Shown: positions 25,343 through 36,891, counted from the stretch's first letter. The stretch: 43,647 nucleotides of DNA from an uncultured Bacteroidales bacterium (GCA_903877385.1 CAIRDP010000001.1:1-43647), one strand, 5' to 3'. Numbers and translations are program-made. The notes: a model not told the origin generated them from the letters alone.

Positions 25343-25835
25343 ACTTACCCTGCACTTTCATAACCTGTTCTATGACATCCCTCGCACATCCCTTCCCCCC
25401 GTTGAAAAGGGAAATGTATTTTGCAATTTTCTTAATCTCTTCGGCAGCGTCAGCAGGGCAGGTCGACACTCCTGATTCAAGCATGACTTCGTAATCGGGG
25501 ATGTCATCCCCCATATACAAAACATTCTCAGTCCTGATGTTTTTCGCATCCAGGTACCCGTGGAAACATTCTATTTTATTTTCCACTCCCATAAAGACAT
25601 CGGTCACATTAAGAGCCTTCATCCTGTGCTCCAGCGATTTGGACACTGCGCCTGATATCACGGCCACATTATATCCTTTTTTAACCGCCAGCTGGATCGC
25701 GTACCCGTCCTTTACACTTGAGATCCTGTGCCCTTCACCCTGGCTGGTCATGATCACCATGCCATCGGTAAGCACACCATCATAATCGAAAATGAAGGTT
25801 GTAATATGCCTGAGTAATTCCTTATAGTTAATCAT
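25308..25835 (-). CDS. kdsC: 3-deoxy-D-manno-octulosonate-8-phosphate phosphatase (KdsC type)
   Basis: HAD-family phosphatase of 175 residues that makes free Kdo for lipopolysaccharide. The frame is open to 25925, but ATG 25835 gives MINYKELLRHITTFIFDYDG with the nucleophile in DYDGVLTDG. The second motif is VISGAVSKSLEHRMKAL and the metal site is YMGDDIPDYEVM. There is no cap domain, as in other KdsC (C0 type). The final residues (about WMNGDSEMVRW) are encoded by a low-complexity GTGAGATG tract. The ATG overlaps the DUF2520 stop by 8 bases. Confidence 0.92.
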   Translation of the reverse strand: MINYKELLRHITTFIFDYDGVLTDGMVIMTSQGEGHRISSVKDGYAIQLAVKKGYNVAVISGAVSKSLEHRMKALNVTDVFMGVENKIECFHGYLDAKNIRTENVLYMGDDIPDYEVMLESGVSTCPADAAEEIKKIAKYISLFNGGKGCARDVIEQVMKVQGKWMNGDSEMVRW

Positions 25836-26622
25836 TCCTGGATTTATGTTTGATAATACTCTTGCTGATAAGGTCGTATATTTCCATGTAAGCCCCGTGC
25901 CTGGCGAGCATTTCGAGATGCTCATCCATGATCTTAGTATCGCCTCTCACCGCAGGCCCTGTTTGACGGCTAAAAACATCGTCATGCTTTGCCGTGGCAG
26001 CCGTTTGCTGGATCAGCGGCTTGAGCAATCCGAAAGGGACACCGTGCTTTTTCAGCAAATCCTCGGCTATAGTGTACATGAAACTTGAAAAATTTCCGGC
26101 AAACACAGCCGTCATATGCAGGACCTTCCGTTGTTCACTGTTGATTAACACGGCTTTTTTACTGATAAGCCTGGCCAGCTGCAACAGTTTCTCTTCGTTT
26201 TCACTGCGATTTGCTTCAATGCAAACAGGGATATTGCTGAAATTGATCCTCCTGTCTTTTGAGAAAGTCTGAAGGGGATAAAACACTCCAAGGTTCGAAG
26301 AAGCTCCCGAAAGTGACGCCATTCCTACCGATCCTGATGTATGTACCAGCAACTGGTCCTTTAGTTTCAGGTTCCTGGCCACTTCTTCAATGGCCGAATC
26401 GCTCACCGCGAGTATATAAAGATCGGCTCCGAAATCAGCTCCGCCCAGGTCGTTATTAAAGCCCGCACTCACCCTGCGAGCCAGCCTCTCCCCTGCTTCC
26501 CTGGACCTGTTCAGCACCTGGATTACGTTTATTCCTTTCCGGTGCAGTGCAAGAGCCAGGTGGGTGGCCAGGTTCCCGGCACCAATTACCACTACATTCT
26601 TTATTTTCTGATGTTCCGGCAT
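25828..26622 (-). CDS. Rossmann-fold and DUF2520 domain protein
   Basis: Cytosolic dehydrogenase-like protein of 264 residues. ATG 26622 gives MPEHQKIKNVVVIGAGNLAT, with the dinucleotide loop VVVIGAGNLATHLALAL. The C-terminal half (from KVLHMTAVFAGNFSSFMYTI) is the helical DUF2520 domain, similar in layout to the dimer domain of 6-phosphogluconate or ketopantoate type dehydrogenases. The family sits beside KdsC in many Bacteroidota. The substrate is unknown. It is the first gene of the nine-gene operon and has a promoter 25-32 bases upstream. Confidence 0.87.
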   Translation of the reverse strand: MPEHQKIKNVVVIGAGNLATHLALALHRKGINVIQVLNRSREAGERLARRVSAGFNNDLGGADFGADLYILAVSDSAIEEVARNLKLKDQLLVHTSGSVGMASLSGASSNLGVFYPLQTFSKDRRINFSNIPVCIEANRSENEEKLLQLARLISKKAVLINSEQRKVLHMTAVFAGNFSSFMYTIAEDLLKKHGVPFGLLKPLIQQTAATAKHDDVFSRQTGPAVRGDTKIMDEHLEMLARHGAYMEIYDLISKSIIKHKSRND

Positions 26623-26646
26623 CCCTATTCTCGAAAAAATCAAATG

Positions 26647-26676
26647 CAAATATAGAGCATTACTTTTTTTTCCAAT
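26647..26676 (-). promoter_or_regulatory. Promoter of the DUF2520-kdsC-...-comEC operon
   Basis: On the minus strand ATTG (26673-26676), an 18-base gap, then TATATTTG (26647-26654), an exact -7 box. Transcription would begin near 26640, about 18 bases before the ATG at 26622. Confidence 0.6.
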
Positions 26677-26752
26677 CTTTTTCACAACATTAAAAAATCC
26701 TGACATTTGCAATCCGTTCAGTTAATATTCGTTTAAATTCAAATACCTCAGC

Positions 26753-27946
26753 ATGAAAAAAACAATTCAGCTCATCCTGGTCTTTATAATTACAATGACT
26801 ACGGATGGCATTTGCCAGAACCGCTCGATTACCTTTATTGACAAGCCTTTTGCTGACATCCTGGCCATGTCAAGACAGGAGCATAAGATGGTATTCATGG
26901 ACGCCTATACCAGCTGGTGCGGCCCATGCAAATGGATGTCGGCCCATATGTTTACCAACGACACCGTGGCCGATTTCTACAACAAAAATTTTATCTGCGC
27001 AAGGTATGACATGGAAAAGGGCGAGGGGCCAAAACTGAGCCAGCAATACAGGGTAAGGGCATTTCCGACGCTTTTATTCATTAACCAGGATGGCAATATG
27101 GTTCATCTCAGGGTGGGTGCTGCCCAGTCTGCTCCCGAGTATATCTCCCTTGCCCTCAATGCCATGGATACAACTGAATGCTTTACTGCTTACATGAAAC
27201 GTTATTCCACTGGAGAAAACAGCCCGGGCTTCATCTATAATTACCTCAAGAGGCTTACCGATGCATACCTCCCGGCTGACGTCCCCCTGAATAAATACCT
27301 TTCAGGCCAGAAGGAATCCGACCTTATAAAAAACGACAACTGGAAAATCATTTTCAGTTTTTGTAACAATATGGAATCAAGGGAATTTAAGTTCCTTCTG
27401 GCCAGGCAGGATGAGTTCGCAAGGGTTCATGGCCGGGACTCAGTGAATACGAAAATTTATAATGTTTACTTCAAAGCGATCATCGACCTGGCCAGGGGTG
27501 TGAAGATGAGTGATTCGGCTTACAACGCAATCATACACAAGATTCACGCTTCGGGATATACAGATGCCAACAGGCTGATATTTGATGCCAGCTTCAACGT
27601 TTACCAGATGCAGGGAAATCTGGTCAAACTCATGGAACTTTCATATAATGAAGTCGATACCTATTACCATGACGACCCTGGCATGCTTAACGAAGTGGCA
27701 AACATGATGCTCAGTCTTTCCACCGAAAACAAATACCTTGAAAAAGCCTCGCAATGGGCAAAACGATCTGTAGAGCTGAAACCTGATGTCGCCAATAACG
27801 AAACCTCAGCAGCTCTCTTTTATAAGCTTGGGAAAAAAGATGAAGCAGTAAAATACTGTAAGAATGCACTGATCATTGCAAAGAAGCAAAACCTTCCGGC
27901 CGAAACGATAGAAGAAAATCTAAAAAAGTACGAATCAGGCAAGTGA
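26753..27946 (+). CDS. Exported thioredoxin-like protein
   Basis: Protein of 397 residues with an N-terminal hydrophobic signal (about 1-20). The thioredoxin-fold domain (about 25-140) carries the active-site pair Cys56-Cys59 in YTSWCGPCKWM and the cis-proline region RVRAFPTLLFIN. The C-terminal 250 residues are helical and end in a TPR-like hairpin (ASQWAKRSVELKPDVANNET). It probably reduces or isomerises disulphides in the periplasm with a protein-binding C-terminus. It is divergent from the lipid A operon, and its stop codon abuts the stop of the DUF3467 gene. Confidence 0.88.
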   Translation: MKKTIQLILVFIITMTTDGICQNRSITFIDKPFADILAMSRQEHKMVFMDAYTSWCGPCKWMSAHMFTNDTVADFYNKNFICARYDMEKGEGPKLSQQYRVRAFPTLLFINQDGNMVHLRVGAAQSAPEYISLALNAMDTTECFTAYMKRYSTGENSPGFIYNYLKRLTDAYLPADVPLNKYLSGQKESDLIKNDNWKIIFSFCNNMESREFKFLLARQDEFARVHGRDSVNTKIYNVYFKAIIDLARGVKMSDSAYNAIIHKIHASGYTDANRLIFDASFNVYQMQGNLVKLMELSYNEVDTYYHDDPGMLNEVANMMLSLSTENKYLEKASQWAKRSVELKPDVANNETSAALFYKLGKKDEAVKYCKNALIIAKKQNLPAETIEENLKKYESGK

Positions 27947-28258
27947 TCAGGCCTGTCCAGGCATCCCCATATTGAAAGGGATCTCACCTTCGGAATCGCG
28001 GATCTCACCGTGAATCGCCTCGTATTTCGAGACGTTTTCCTTAAGCGCTTTATACAGTCGCTTGGCATGCTGGGGAGTCAGGATGATCCTTGATTTGACT
28101 TTAGCCTTCGGAACACCCGGCATCATCTTTACAAAATCGACGATGAATTCAGCCGGGGAATGGGTAATGATGGCAAGGTTTGAATAAATGCCTTCTCCCA
28201 CTTCATCCGAAATCTCGATATTGATCTGGTTGTTAACCGGGTTTTTATTATCCTGCAT
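27947..28258 (-). CDS. DUF3467 protein, downstream of rpoC
   Basis: Protein of 103 residues, with INIEISDEVGEGIYSNLAII then HSPAEFIVDFVKMMPGVPKA and SRIILTPQHAKRLYKALKEN, which is the DUF3467 family. There is no signal or membrane segment. Position right behind rpoC, with one base between the genes, is conserved in Bacteroidota and suggests a link to RNA polymerase or transcription. No function is established. Its TCA-read stop is back to back with the converging thioredoxin-like gene. Confidence 0.87.
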   Translation of the reverse strand: MQDNKNPVNNQINIEISDEVGEGIYSNLAIITHSPAEFIVDFVKMMPGVPKAKVKSRIILTPQHAKRLYKALKENVSKYEAIHGEIRDSEGEIPFNMGMPGQA

Positions 28259-28259
28259 A

Positions 28260-31200
28260 TTAATCTTCTTCTTTGGATGCCATTAATGCTTCGTATTCTT
28301 CCTTGCTTCCCACAATAAGGCTTTCATACTCGCGCAGACCGGTGCCGGCAGGGATGAGATGGCCAACGATAACGTTTTCCTTCAGACCTGCAAGATCGTC
28401 TTCCCTTGCGTTGATAGCAGCCTGTGTAAGCACTTTAGTGGTTTCCTGGAAAGATGCTGCAGAAAGCCAGCTGCGTGTCTGCAGCGAAGCCCTGGTGATC
28501 CCCTGGAGTACCTGTCGGGCAGTGGCCGGTTTTGCATCGCGTGCATCAACCAGTTTCTTGTCCTTGCGTTTCAGCATCGAGATCTCATCGCGAAGTTTGC
28601 GTGCGCTGATGATCTGCCCCGATTTGAATGTAGCTGAATCTCCCGGATCCTCAACAACTTTCTTTGCATAGATCCAGTCGTTTTCGTCCTGGAAATCAAC
28701 CTTGTTGACCAGCTCTCCCTCGAGGAAACGGCTGTCGCCCGGGTCTTCCACTTCAACCTTGCGCATCATCTGCCTTACAATGGTCTCGAAATGCTTGTCG
28801 TTGATCTTCACACCCTGCAAACGGTAAACTTCCTGGATTTCATTCACGATATATTCCTGAACCTTCATAGGTCCCTTGATAGCCAGGATGTCGCTCGGAG
28901 TAAGAGCGCCGTCTGACAAAGGTACACCTGCCTTTACGTAATCGTTTTCCTGTGCCAGGATCTGTTTCGAGGTGGGTATGAGGTAACGTTTTTCTTCTCC
29001 GGTCTTGGAGGTGATGATAACTTCGCGGTTGCCTCTCTTGAGCTTCTTGGCAAATGACACAACGCCGTCAATTTCAGAAACTACAGCGGGGTCAGAAGGA
29101 TTGCGGGCTTCAAAGAGCTCGGTTACCCTGGGCAGACCTCCTGTGATATCGCCTGCTTTACCAATGGCACGCGGGATCTTTACAAGTATTTCACCTGCTT
29201 TGATCTTCGCACCGTCTTCAATAATGATATGAGCCCCAACCGGGATATCATAGATCTTAATGATCTCTTTGGTTGAATCAAGTATATTGATGGCAGGATT
29301 CTTCCCTTTCTGACGGGATTCAATGATCACTTTCTCGTGATAGCCCGTCTGTTCGTCTGATTCGACGCGGAAAGTCATACCTTCCTGGATATTCTCAAAG
29401 CTGACTTTTCCGGCGACTTCCGAAAGTATTACCGCATTATACGGATCCCAGTCGCTGATGAGTTTGCCTTTTTTAACTTCGGCACCGTCGCTGAAATACA
29501 GTTTTGCTCCGTAAGGAATATGTGCCGATGTAAGGGCGATCCTGGTATTCTTGTCAACGATACGCATTTCGGCTGACCGGCCGATCACTATCTCATATTT
29601 TTCACCGGCTTCCGACTGGTAGTTGAGTGAACGAAGTTCATCAATCTCAAGTACACCGTCATATTTTGCGTCAATTCTTGAAGCGCTGGCAATGTTAACA
29701 CCAGCAACACCACCAACGTGGAAGGTACGGAGGGTAAGCTGGGTACCGGGTTCCCCAATGGACTGGGCAGCGATAACACCTACTGCTTCGCCTTTTTCGA
29801 CCAGACGGCCTGTTGCCAGGTTACGACCGTAACACCTGGCGCAAACACCCTTCTTGGATTCACAGGTAAGAACCGAACGTATTTCTACGCCTTCAAGCGG
29901 GGAATCTTCAATAAGCTGGGATATCTCTTCGGTAATCTCCTGGCCTGCAGCTATGATCAGTGTTCCCGACTGGGGATGGTATACATCGTGCAATGCTACA
30001 CGGCCAAGGATCCTGTCGTACAGTGATTCCACGACTTCTTCTGCCTTCTTGAGGGCAGTGATGGTAAGCCCGCGCAATGTTCCGCAGTCCTCCTCAGAAA
30101 TGATAACATCCTGGGAAACGTCGACCAGACGACGGGTAAGATAACCGGCATCGGCGGTTTTCAGAGCGGTATCGGCCAAACCTTTACGAGCACCGTGGGT
30201 TGAAATGAAGTACTCAAGTACCGAGAGGCCTTCCTTGAAGTTTGCAAGAATAGGGTTCTCGATAATTTCGCCCCCGCCTGCACCAGACTTCTGTGGTTTT
30301 GCCATAAGACCGCGCATACCCGACAGCTGCCTGATCTGTTCCTTCGAACCACGGGCGCCTGAGTCGAGCATCATGTAAACCGGGTTGAATCCCTGCTTGT
30401 CTTTCGAAAGCTGGTTCATAAGGGCAACAGTCAGCTGCGAATTGGTATGGGTCCAGATGTCAATGATCTGGTTGTATCTTTCATTATTTGTAATAAAGCC
30501 CATGTTATAGTTGTTCACTACTTCATCGACTTCGGCTGAAGCGCTGCCTACCAGGGTTTCCTTGATCTGGGGAACGATGACGTCGTCAAGGTTGAACGAA
30601 AGTCCTCCCTTGAAAGCCATGCTGTAACCGAGGTCCTTGATATCGTCGAGGAACTTGGCTGTTTTGGCAGTACCTGTTTTTTTCAGGATTGCACCGATAA
30701 TGTCACGCAATGATTTCTTGGTCAGCAGCTGGTTGATGTAACCATATTCCCTGGGAACAACCTGGTTGAAGATCACGCGGCCTACTGTTGTTTCCATCAT
30801 GGAGGCAACTTCCTTACCGTCTTCCAAAAGGTTCATGCGAACCTTGATGATTGCATGCAGGTCAATCCTTTTCTCGTTAAAGGCGATGATGACTTCTTCG
30901 GGTGAATAAAAAGTCATTCCTTCTCCCCTGACTTTCCTGTCGCTGTCGGTTTTGCGGGCCTTGGTCATATAGTAAAGACCAAGAACCATGTCCTGTGAAG
31001 GAACCGTGATAGGCGCGCCGTTTGCAGGGTTGAGGATATTGTGCGAAGCAAGCATAAGCAGCTGTGCTTCAAGAATGGCGGCATTTCCAAGCGGTACATG
31101 CACTGCCATCTGGTCACCGTCAAAGTCGGCGTTGAAAGCGGTACAAACAAGGGGATGGAGCTGAATGGCTTTCCCTTCAATAAGCTTGGGCTGGAAGGCC

Positions 31201-32546
31201 TGTATACCCAAACGGTGCAGAGTCGGGGCACGGTTCAGCATAACAGGATGCCCTTTCATGATGTTTTCAAGGATGTCCCACACAACCGGGTCCTTACGGT
31301 CGACGATCTTCTTGGCCGATTTAACGGTCTTGACAATACCACGTTCAAGCATCTTGCGGATGATGAACGGTTTGTAAAGTTCAGAGGCCATTTCCTTGGG
31401 CAGCCCGCATTCGTTAAGCCTGAGTTCAGGTCCAACTACAATAACAGAACGGCCTGAATAGTCAACACGTTTACCAAGGAGGTTCTGGCGGAACCTGCCC
31501 TGTTTCCCTTTAAGGCTGTCGGAGAGGGATTTCAGAGCCCGGTTTGATTCGGTCTTTACAGCGCTTGCCTTGCGTGAGTTATCAAATAAGGAATCGACAG
31601 CTTCCTGTAGCATTCTCTTTTCATTACGGAGGATGACATCCGGAGCCTTTATCTCGATAAGTCTTTTCAAACGGTTATTCCGGATGATAACCCTGCGGTA
31701 GAGGTCGTTCAGGTCGGAAGTTGCAAAACGTCCTCCATCCAGTGGCACCAATGGCCTGAGTTCTGGGGGGATAACGGGAACCACCTTTACGATCATCCAC
31801 TCGGGACGGTTATCCATGCGTTTCTGGGCATCCCTGAAGGATTCGAAAACCTGCAGTCTTTTCAGGGCTTCAGCTTTTCTTTGCTGGGATGTTTCGGTAT
31901 TCGCTTTATGGCGGAGATCATAGGATTCCTTGTCCAGGTCAATCCGGGAAAGAAGGTCATATAATGCTTCCGCGCCCATACGGGCAACGAATTTGTTTGG
32001 GTCGCTGTCATCCAGGTACTGATTCTCCTGGGGAAGTTTTTCAATGATGTCGAAATACTCTTCTTCGGAAAGGAAATCCAGGTAATTCAAACCGTCCTGG
32101 GCTTTTATTCCCGGCTGGATGACAACATATTTCTCGTAATAAATAATGGATTCCAGTTTCTTGGTCGGAAGCCCGAGAAGCGATCCTATTTTATTAGGCA
32201 ATGAACGGAAAAACCAGATATGGGCAACCGGAACGACCAGCTGGATGTGCCCCATCCGCTCACGGCGAACTTTCTTCTCAGTAACTTCCACACCACAACG
32301 GTCGCATACGATACCCTTGTACCGTATCCTCTTATATTTTCCGCAGTGGCATTCCCAGTCTTTAACAGGGCCAAAGATCCGTTCACAGAACAGACCATCC
32401 CTCTCGGGTTTGTATGTCCTGTAATTGATGGTCTCAGGTTTCAGTACCTCACCGCTCGACATCTCCAGGATTTTCTCCGGAGAAGCCAGGCTAACAGTGA
32501 TTTTGGAATATGTACTGTTTATTGGACCTTCTTTTTTATATGCCAT
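28260..32546 (-). CDS. rpoC: RNA polymerase subunit beta'
   Basis: Catalytic subunit of 1428 residues. The ATG at 32546 gives [20 protein letters not shown], the normal Bacteroidota start; a TTG 18 bases earlier is unlikely. The N-terminal zinc site is [20 protein letters not shown]. The active-site motif NADFDGDQ begins at residue 472 with magnesium ligands Asp474, Asp476 and Asp478. The second zinc site is [15 protein letters not shown]. Bridge helix and trigger loop are intact ([19 protein letters not shown]). It follows rpoB by 26 bases and is cotranscribed with it. Confidence 0.99.
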   Translation of the reverse strand: MAYKKEGPINSTYSKITVSLASPEKILEMSSGEVLKPETINYRTYKPERDGLFCERIFGPVKDWECHCGKYKRIRYKGIVCDRCGVEVTEKKVRRERMGHIQLVVPVAHIWFFRSLPNKIGSLLGLPTKKLESIIYYEKYVVIQPGIKAQDGLNYLDFLSEEEYFDIIEKLPQENQYLDDSDPNKFVARMGAEALYDLLSRIDLDKESYDLRHKANTETSQQRKAEALKRLQVFESFRDAQKRMDNRPEWMIVKVVPVIPPELRPLVPLDGGRFATSDLNDLYRRVIIRNNRLKRLIEIKAPDVILRNEKRMLQEAVDSLFDNSRKASAVKTESNRALKSLSDSLKGKQGRFRQNLLGKRVDYSGRSVIVVGPELRLNECGLPKEMASELYKPFIIRKMLERGIVKTVKSAKKIVDRKDPVVWDILENIMKGHPVMLNRAPTLHRLGIQAFQPKLIEGKAIQLHPLVCTAFNADFDGDQMAVHVPLGNAAILEAQLLMLASHNILNPANGAPITVPSQDMVLGLYYMTKARKTDSDRKVRGEGMTFYSPEEVIIAFNEKRIDLHAIIKVRMNLLEDGKEVASMMETTVGRVIFNQVVPREYGYINQLLTKKSLRDIIGAILKKTGTAKTAKFLDDIKDLGYSMAFKGGLSFNLDDVIVPQIKETLVGSASAEVDEVVNNYNMGFITNNERYNQIIDIWTHTNSQLTVALMNQLSKDKQGFNPVYMMLDSGARGSKEQIRQLSGMRGLMAKPQKSGAGGGEIIENPILANFKEGLSVLEYFISTHGARKGLADTALKTADAGYLTRRLVDVSQDVIISEEDCGTLRGLTITALKKAEEVVESLYDRILGRVALHDVYHPQSGTLIIAAGQEITEEISQLIEDSPLEGVEIRSVLTCESKKGVCARCYGRNLATGRLVEKGEAVGVIAAQSIGEPGTQLTLRTFHVGGVAGVNIASASRIDAKYDGVLEIDELRSLNYQSEAGEKYEIVIGRSAEMRIVDKNTRIALTSAHIPYGAKLYFSDGAEVKKGKLISDWDPYNAVILSEVAGKVSFENIQEGMTFRVESDEQTGYHEKVIIESRQKGKNPAINILDSTKEIIKIYDIPVGAHIIIEDGAKIKAGEILVKIPRAIGKAGDITGGLPRVTELFEARNPSDPAVVSEIDGVVSFAKKLKRGNREVIITSKTGEEKRYLIPTSKQILAQENDYVKAGVPLSDGALTPSDILAIKGPMKVQEYIVNEIQEVYRLQGVKINDKHFETIVRQMMRKVEVEDPGDSRFLEGELVNKVDFQDENDWIYAKKVVEDPGDSATFKSGQIISARKLRDEISMLKRKDKKLVDARDAKPATARQVLQGITRASLQTRSWLSAASFQETTKVLTQAAINAREDDLAGLKENVIVGHLIPAGTGLREYESLIVGSKEEYEALMASKEED

Positions 32547-32572
32547 AGTTTTGCTGATTGACAAGTGTTGAA

Positions 32573-35500
32573 TTAATCTGTTGTAATATTCAGCCCGAGG
32601 CCGCGTAATTCATGCACAAGCACGTTGAATGATTCCGGGACGCCAGGTACTGGCATTGATTCGCCCTTGACAATGGATTCATAAGCCTTCGCACGTCCGA
32701 CTACGTCGTCGGACTTTACAGTAAGGATTTCGAGCAGGATGTTTGCTGCGCCGAAAGCTTCGAGTGCCCAGACTTCCATTTCACCGAATCTCTGACCGCC
32801 GAATTGTGCTTTACCTCCGAGAGGCTGCTGGGTGATCAGTGAGTAAGGACCTATGGAACGGGCATGCATTTTATCGTCGACCATATGGTGTAGTTTCATC
32901 ATGTAGATGAAACCGACAGTAGTCGGCTGGTCAAAGGGTTCTCCCGAAAGGCCGTCGTGTAGCCATACTTTACCGTTTCTAGGCAACCCTGCTTTTTCGA
33001 GGTAGGCATTGATCTCATCGATGTGAGCTCCGTCAAAGATCGGGGTGGTGAAACGCTGGTTCAGCTTGTTACCGGCCCAGCCGAGTATGGTTTCGTAGAT
33101 CTGCCCGAGGTTCATACGTGAAGGTACGCCCAGGGGATTGAGAACGATATCCACGGGGGTGCCATCTTCGAGGAATGGCATGTCTTCGGCCCTTTGGATC
33201 CTGGCAACAATACCTTTGTTACCGTGGCGGCCTGCCATTTTATCTCCAACCTTAAGCTTGCGCTTCTTGGCAATGTAAACCTTGGCCATCTGTACAATAC
33301 CTGCAGGGAGATCATCCCCGACAACAGCAACGAATTTCTTACGGTTGCTAACGCCGAGTACTTCCTTGTACTTAATGATGTAGTTATTGATCAGTGATTT
33401 GACCAAGTCATTTTTATCTTTGTCGGTCGTCCATTTATTCGGGTTAACCGTCATATAATCAATGTCCATGAGGATGCCGGGAGTAAATTTTGCCCCTTTG
33501 GGAACGATCTCCTGTTTGAACTGGTTTAAAACTCCCTGGGAAACTTTACTGTTGACCATTGTTCCGAGTTTCTCAACGAGCTTGGCTTTCAGCTTGTTGA
33601 CATCCTGTTGAAATTCCTCCTCCAGCTTTTTAAGCTCGTCTTTCTCCTTGGTTTTGGCTTTTTTGTCTTTGATGATCCTCGAGAACAGTTTTTTCTCGAT
33701 AACCACTCCCCTCATCGATGGGGGAGCTTTAAGGGATGCATCTTTAACATCGCCTGCCTTGTCACCGAAGATGGCGCGGAGCAGTTTTTCCTCGGGGGTG
33801 GGATCGCTCTCACCCTTGGGAGTGATCTTACCGATCAGGATATCCCCTTCATTAACTTCGGCACCAATACGGATAAGACCATTTTCATCAAGGTCCTTCG
33901 TGGCTTCGGTACTCACATTGGGTATATCGTTGGTAAGTTCTTCCACACCACGCTTGGTGTCTCTTACTTCAAGTGTGAATTCCTCGATATGAATGGAGGT
34001 GAATATGTCTTCAGAAACAACTTTTTCGTTGATTACGATAGCATCTTCAAAATTGTATCCTTTCCAGGGCATAAAAGCAACCATCAGGTTCCTTCCAAGG
34101 GCCAGTTCACCGTCGCGGGTGGCATAACCTTCACAAAGGACCTGTCCTTTCTGAACCTTATCTCCTTTGCGGACAATGGGACGTAGGTTCACGCAGGTGT
34201 TCTGGTTGGTACGCATGAATTTGGTGAGCCTGTATGTCTTGGTATCATCTTCGAAACTGACCAGCTTTTCTTTTTCACTCCTGTGATAGCGGATCATGAT
34301 CTCGTTGGCGTCAACATATTCCACGGAGCCGTCACCTTCGGCATTGATAAGAACCCTTGAATCCCTTGCAACAAGGTCTTCAATCCCGGTCCCTACGATG
34401 GGGGCTTCCGGGGTTAAAAGGGGTACTGCCTGGCGCATCATGTTCGATCCCATCAACGCACGGTTTGCATCGTCATGTTCCAGGAACGGGATCAATGAAG
34501 CTGCGATCGAGGCGATCTGGTTGGGAGCTATATCAACAAGGTCCACCTTGTCTTTTCCTACAATTGGATAGTCGGCAAGATAACGAACCTTAATCTTATC
34601 ATCTGTGAGGTTACCCTTATTGTCCATTAAAGTGGTAGCCTGACCTATAATTTTATGTTCTTCCTCTTCGGCTGTGAGGTAAACGGGATCTTCTTCAAGC
34701 TGAACCCTGCCGTCGACAACCTTTTTGTAAGGGGTTTCGATAAACCCGAGGCGGTCGATCTTCGCATAGACACAAAGGGATGAAATAAGACCGATGTTCG
34801 GGCCTTCAGGAGTTTCAATGGTGCAAAGGCGCCCATAATGGGTATAATGCACGTCCCTGACTTCAAATCCGGCGCGTTCCCTCGACAGACCACCAGGGCC
34901 CAGGGCCGAAATCCGGCGCTTATGCGTTAATTCCGACAAGGGATTCGTCTGGTCCATGAACTGCGACAGCTGGTTGGTTCCGAAAAAGGAATTGATCACA
35001 GACGAAAGGGTCTTGGCGTTGATCAGGTCCATTGGGGTAAACACTTCATTGTCGCGCACGTTCATACGTTCGCGGATAGTACGGGCCATGCGGGATAAAC
35101 CGACGCCGAACTGATTGTAAAGCTGTTCGCCTACAGTACGTACGCGGCGGTTGCTGAGGTGGTCAATATCATCGACTTCGGCCTTTGAATTAACCAGTTC
35201 TATCAGGTATTTTATAATGGATATGATGTCTTCCTTTGTGAGAACCTTGGTCTCCATGGGAGTCTGCAGGTTCAGCTTCCTGTTGATCCTGTACCGGCCA
35301 ACATCACCGAGATCATACCGTTTATCGGAAAAGAAAAGTTTTTCAATGATCCCGCGGGCCGTTTCCTCATCAGGAGGTTCGGCATTACGAAGCTGCCTGT
35401 ATATAAACTCCATAGCTTCTTTCTCGGAGTTTGCGGGGTCTTTCTGAAGTGTATTGAAGATGATGGCATAGTCGGTTGACTGAGCTTCTTCGCGATGGAC

Positions 35501-36379
35501 CAGGATCGTCTTGATCCCGGCATCGAGTATCTGGTTGACGTGGGAATCTTCAAGCAGGGTCTCGCGTTCAATGATCACTTCGGTACGTTCGATGGAAACA
35601 ACCTCCCCGGTATCTTCATCCACGAAGTCTTCGATCCATGCACGTACAACCCTTGCCGCCAGTTTTGAACCGACTACACGTTTGAGTGCGGCGCGGCTCA
35701 CCTTTATTTCCTGGGCCAGGCCGAAGATTTCAAGAATATCCTTATCCGTTTCATAACCAATGGCACGGAGGAGGGTTGTGACCGGCAGTTTCTTCTTGCG
35801 GTCGATATACGCGTACATCACATTATTGATGTCGGTAGTAAATTCAATCCATGAACCCTTGAAAGGAATGATCCTTGCCGAATAAAGCTGAACGCCGTTG
35901 GCGTGATAGCTGGTGCTAAAAAACACACCGGGCGAACGATGGAGCTGAGATACAACGACGCGTTCGGCACCATTCACTATAAAAGTTCCCCTGGGTGTCA
36001 TATAGGGGATCATGCCCAGGTATACATCCTGGATTATCGTTTCGAAATCTTCGTGTTCCGGGTCGGTGCAGTACAACTTCAGTTTTGCTTTTAACGGCAC
36101 ACTGTATGTAAGCCCGCGCTCAATACATTCTTCGATGGAGTACCTGGGAGGGTCAATGAAATAGTCGAGAAACTCGAGCACGAAATTGTTTCGTGCGTCA
36201 GAGATTGGGAAATTCTCGGCAAAGACTTTAAAAAGCCCCTCGTTTACCCTGTTTTCAGGGTTTGTCTCCAGCTGGAAGAAATCCTGGAACGACTTGACTT
36301 GGAGATCCAGAAAATCAGGATATTCGACCTGGATCTTAGTTTTTCCGAAGCGAATTCTTTCGATTTTTTTTGAAGCCAA
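32573..36379 (-). CDS. rpoB: RNA polymerase subunit beta
   Basis: Subunit of 1268 residues that forms the second half of the catalytic cleft. The N-terminus [20 protein letters not shown] aligns with the usual Bacteroidota start, but the codon is TTG at 36379, with no in-frame ATG nearby. The rifampicin-binding region ([20 protein letters not shown], then [10 protein letters not shown]) has the sensitive-type residues Asp, His and Ser. The C-terminus includes [12 protein letters not shown] and the [20 protein letters not shown] block. A hairpin lies 15-36 bases upstream of the start and can compete for pairing with it. Confidence 0.99.
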   Translation of the reverse strand: MASKKIERIRFGKTKIQVEYPDFLDLQVKSFQDFFQLETNPENRVNEGLFKVFAENFPISDARNNFVLEFLDYFIDPPRYSIEECIERGLTYSVPLKAKLKLYCTDPEHEDFETIIQDVYLGMIPYMTPRGTFIVNGAERVVVSQLHRSPGVFFSTSYHANGVQLYSARIIPFKGSWIEFTTDINNVMYAYIDRKKKLPVTTLLRAIGYETDKDILEIFGLAQEIKVSRAALKRVVGSKLAARVVRAWIEDFVDEDTGEVVSIERTEVIIERETLLEDSHVNQILDAGIKTILVHREEAQSTDYAIIFNTLQKDPANSEKEAMEFIYRQLRNAEPPDEETARGIIEKLFFSDKRYDLGDVGRYRINRKLNLQTPMETKVLTKEDIISIIKYLIELVNSKAEVDDIDHLSNRRVRTVGEQLYNQFGVGLSRMARTIRERMNVRDNEVFTPMDLINAKTLSSVINSFFGTNQLSQFMDQTNPLSELTHKRRISALGPGGLSRERAGFEVRDVHYTHYGRLCTIETPEGPNIGLISSLCVYAKIDRLGFIETPYKKVVDGRVQLEEDPVYLTAEEEEHKIIGQATTLMDNKGNLTDDKIKVRYLADYPIVGKDKVDLVDIAPNQIASIAASLIPFLEHDDANRALMGSNMMRQAVPLLTPEAPIVGTGIEDLVARDSRVLINAEGDGSVEYVDANEIMIRYHRSEKEKLVSFEDDTKTYRLTKFMRTNQNTCVNLRPIVRKGDKVQKGQVLCEGYATRDGELALGRNLMVAFMPWKGYNFEDAIVINEKVVSEDIFTSIHIEEFTLEVRDTKRGVEELTNDIPNVSTEATKDLDENGLIRIGAEVNEGDILIGKITPKGESDPTPEEKLLRAIFGDKAGDVKDASLKAPPSMRGVVIEKKLFSRIIKDKKAKTKEKDELKKLEEEFQQDVNKLKAKLVEKLGTMVNSKVSQGVLNQFKQEIVPKGAKFTPGILMDIDYMTVNPNKWTTDKDKNDLVKSLINNYIIKYKEVLGVSNRKKFVAVVGDDLPAGIVQMAKVYIAKKRKLKVGDKMAGRHGNKGIVARIQRAEDMPFLEDGTPVDIVLNPLGVPSRMNLGQIYETILGWAGNKLNQRFTTPIFDGAHIDEINAYLEKAGLPRNGKVWLHDGLSGEPFDQPTTVGFIYMMKLHHMVDDKMHARSIGPYSLITQQPLGGKAQFGGQRFGEMEVWALEAFGAANILLEILTVKSDDVVGRAKAYESIVKGESMPVPGVPESFNVLVHELRGLGLNITTD

Positions 36380-36393
36380 GGTGTCTGTTTTTT

Positions 36394-36415
36394 AGTCCGC
36401 CTTGGAAGGCAGACT
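36394..36415 (-). promoter_or_regulatory. Hairpin in the rpoB leader
   Basis: On the minus strand AGTC-t-GCC, a short loop, GGC-g-GACT. Its CCAAGG is complementary to CCTTGG, which contains the TTG start codon of rpoB, so two exclusive folds are possible. A role in translation control is inferred. Confidence 0.4.
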
Positions 36416-36462
36416 GGTTAGAAATTAATATTGAATTCAATCGAATACAAATAAGGAAAGAC

Positions 36463-36480
36463 CTCCCCTCAAAAGGGGAG
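36463..36480 (-). terminator. Attenuator-like hairpin between rplL and rpoB
   Basis: CTCCCC, a six-base loop, GGGGAG. On the minus strand it is followed by GTCTTTCCTTATTTG, a broken T-rich stretch. In other bacteria partial termination or RNase III cleavage in this gap sets the ratio of ribosomal protein to polymerase. A similar job here is inferred. Confidence 0.55.
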
Positions 36481-36516
36481 ATCTATACTTATAAATATAA
36501 ATTCGAAAGTACTGTC

Positions 36517-36891
36517 TTACTTAACTTCAACCTCTGCACCGGCCTCCTGTAATTGTTTCTGTAATGCATTTGCTTCATCCCTGGAAACGCCTTCCTTGAT
36601 TGCTTTTGGTGCAGCATCAACGAGTTCTTTTGCTTCTTTAAGGCCAAGGCTTGTGAGTTCTTTCACGAGCTTAACAACGGCCAATTTTGCCTGACCGGCA
36701 TGTTTCAGAATTACGTCGAATGATGTTTTTTCCTCAGCGACAGGAGCAGCTGCGGCGACCGGAGCAGCGACTGCAACAGCAGCTGCTGCGGGTTCAATCC
36801 CGTACTCATCTTTGAGAATTTTTGCCAATTCATTGACCTCTTTTACCGTCAGGTTAACTAATTGTTCTGCAAAAGCTTTTAAATCTGCCAT
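36517..36891 (-). CDS. rplL: Ribosomal protein bL12 (L7/L12)
   Basis: Stalk protein of 124 residues that recruits translation factors to the ribosome. ATG 36891 gives [20 protein letters not shown]. The N-terminal dimer domain is followed by an Ala/Val-rich hinge (about 37-56) and the C-terminal factor-binding domain ([20 protein letters not shown] to [19 protein letters not shown]). The frame extends nine codons upstream, which I exclude. It follows rplJ by 83 bases, as in the standard rplJL pair. Confidence 0.98.
   Translation of the reverse strand: MADLKAFAEQLVNLTVKEVNELAKILKDEYGIEPAAAAVAVAAPVAAAAPVAEEKTSFDVILKHAGQAKLAVVKLVKELTSLGLKEAKELVDAAPKAIKEGVSRDEANALQKQLQEAGAEVEVK

Noticed and set aside
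33608-34186. 192-codon frame antisense to rpoB
   Set aside because: The rpoB product is intact and highly conserved over this range; the other frame is a by-product of its codon bias.
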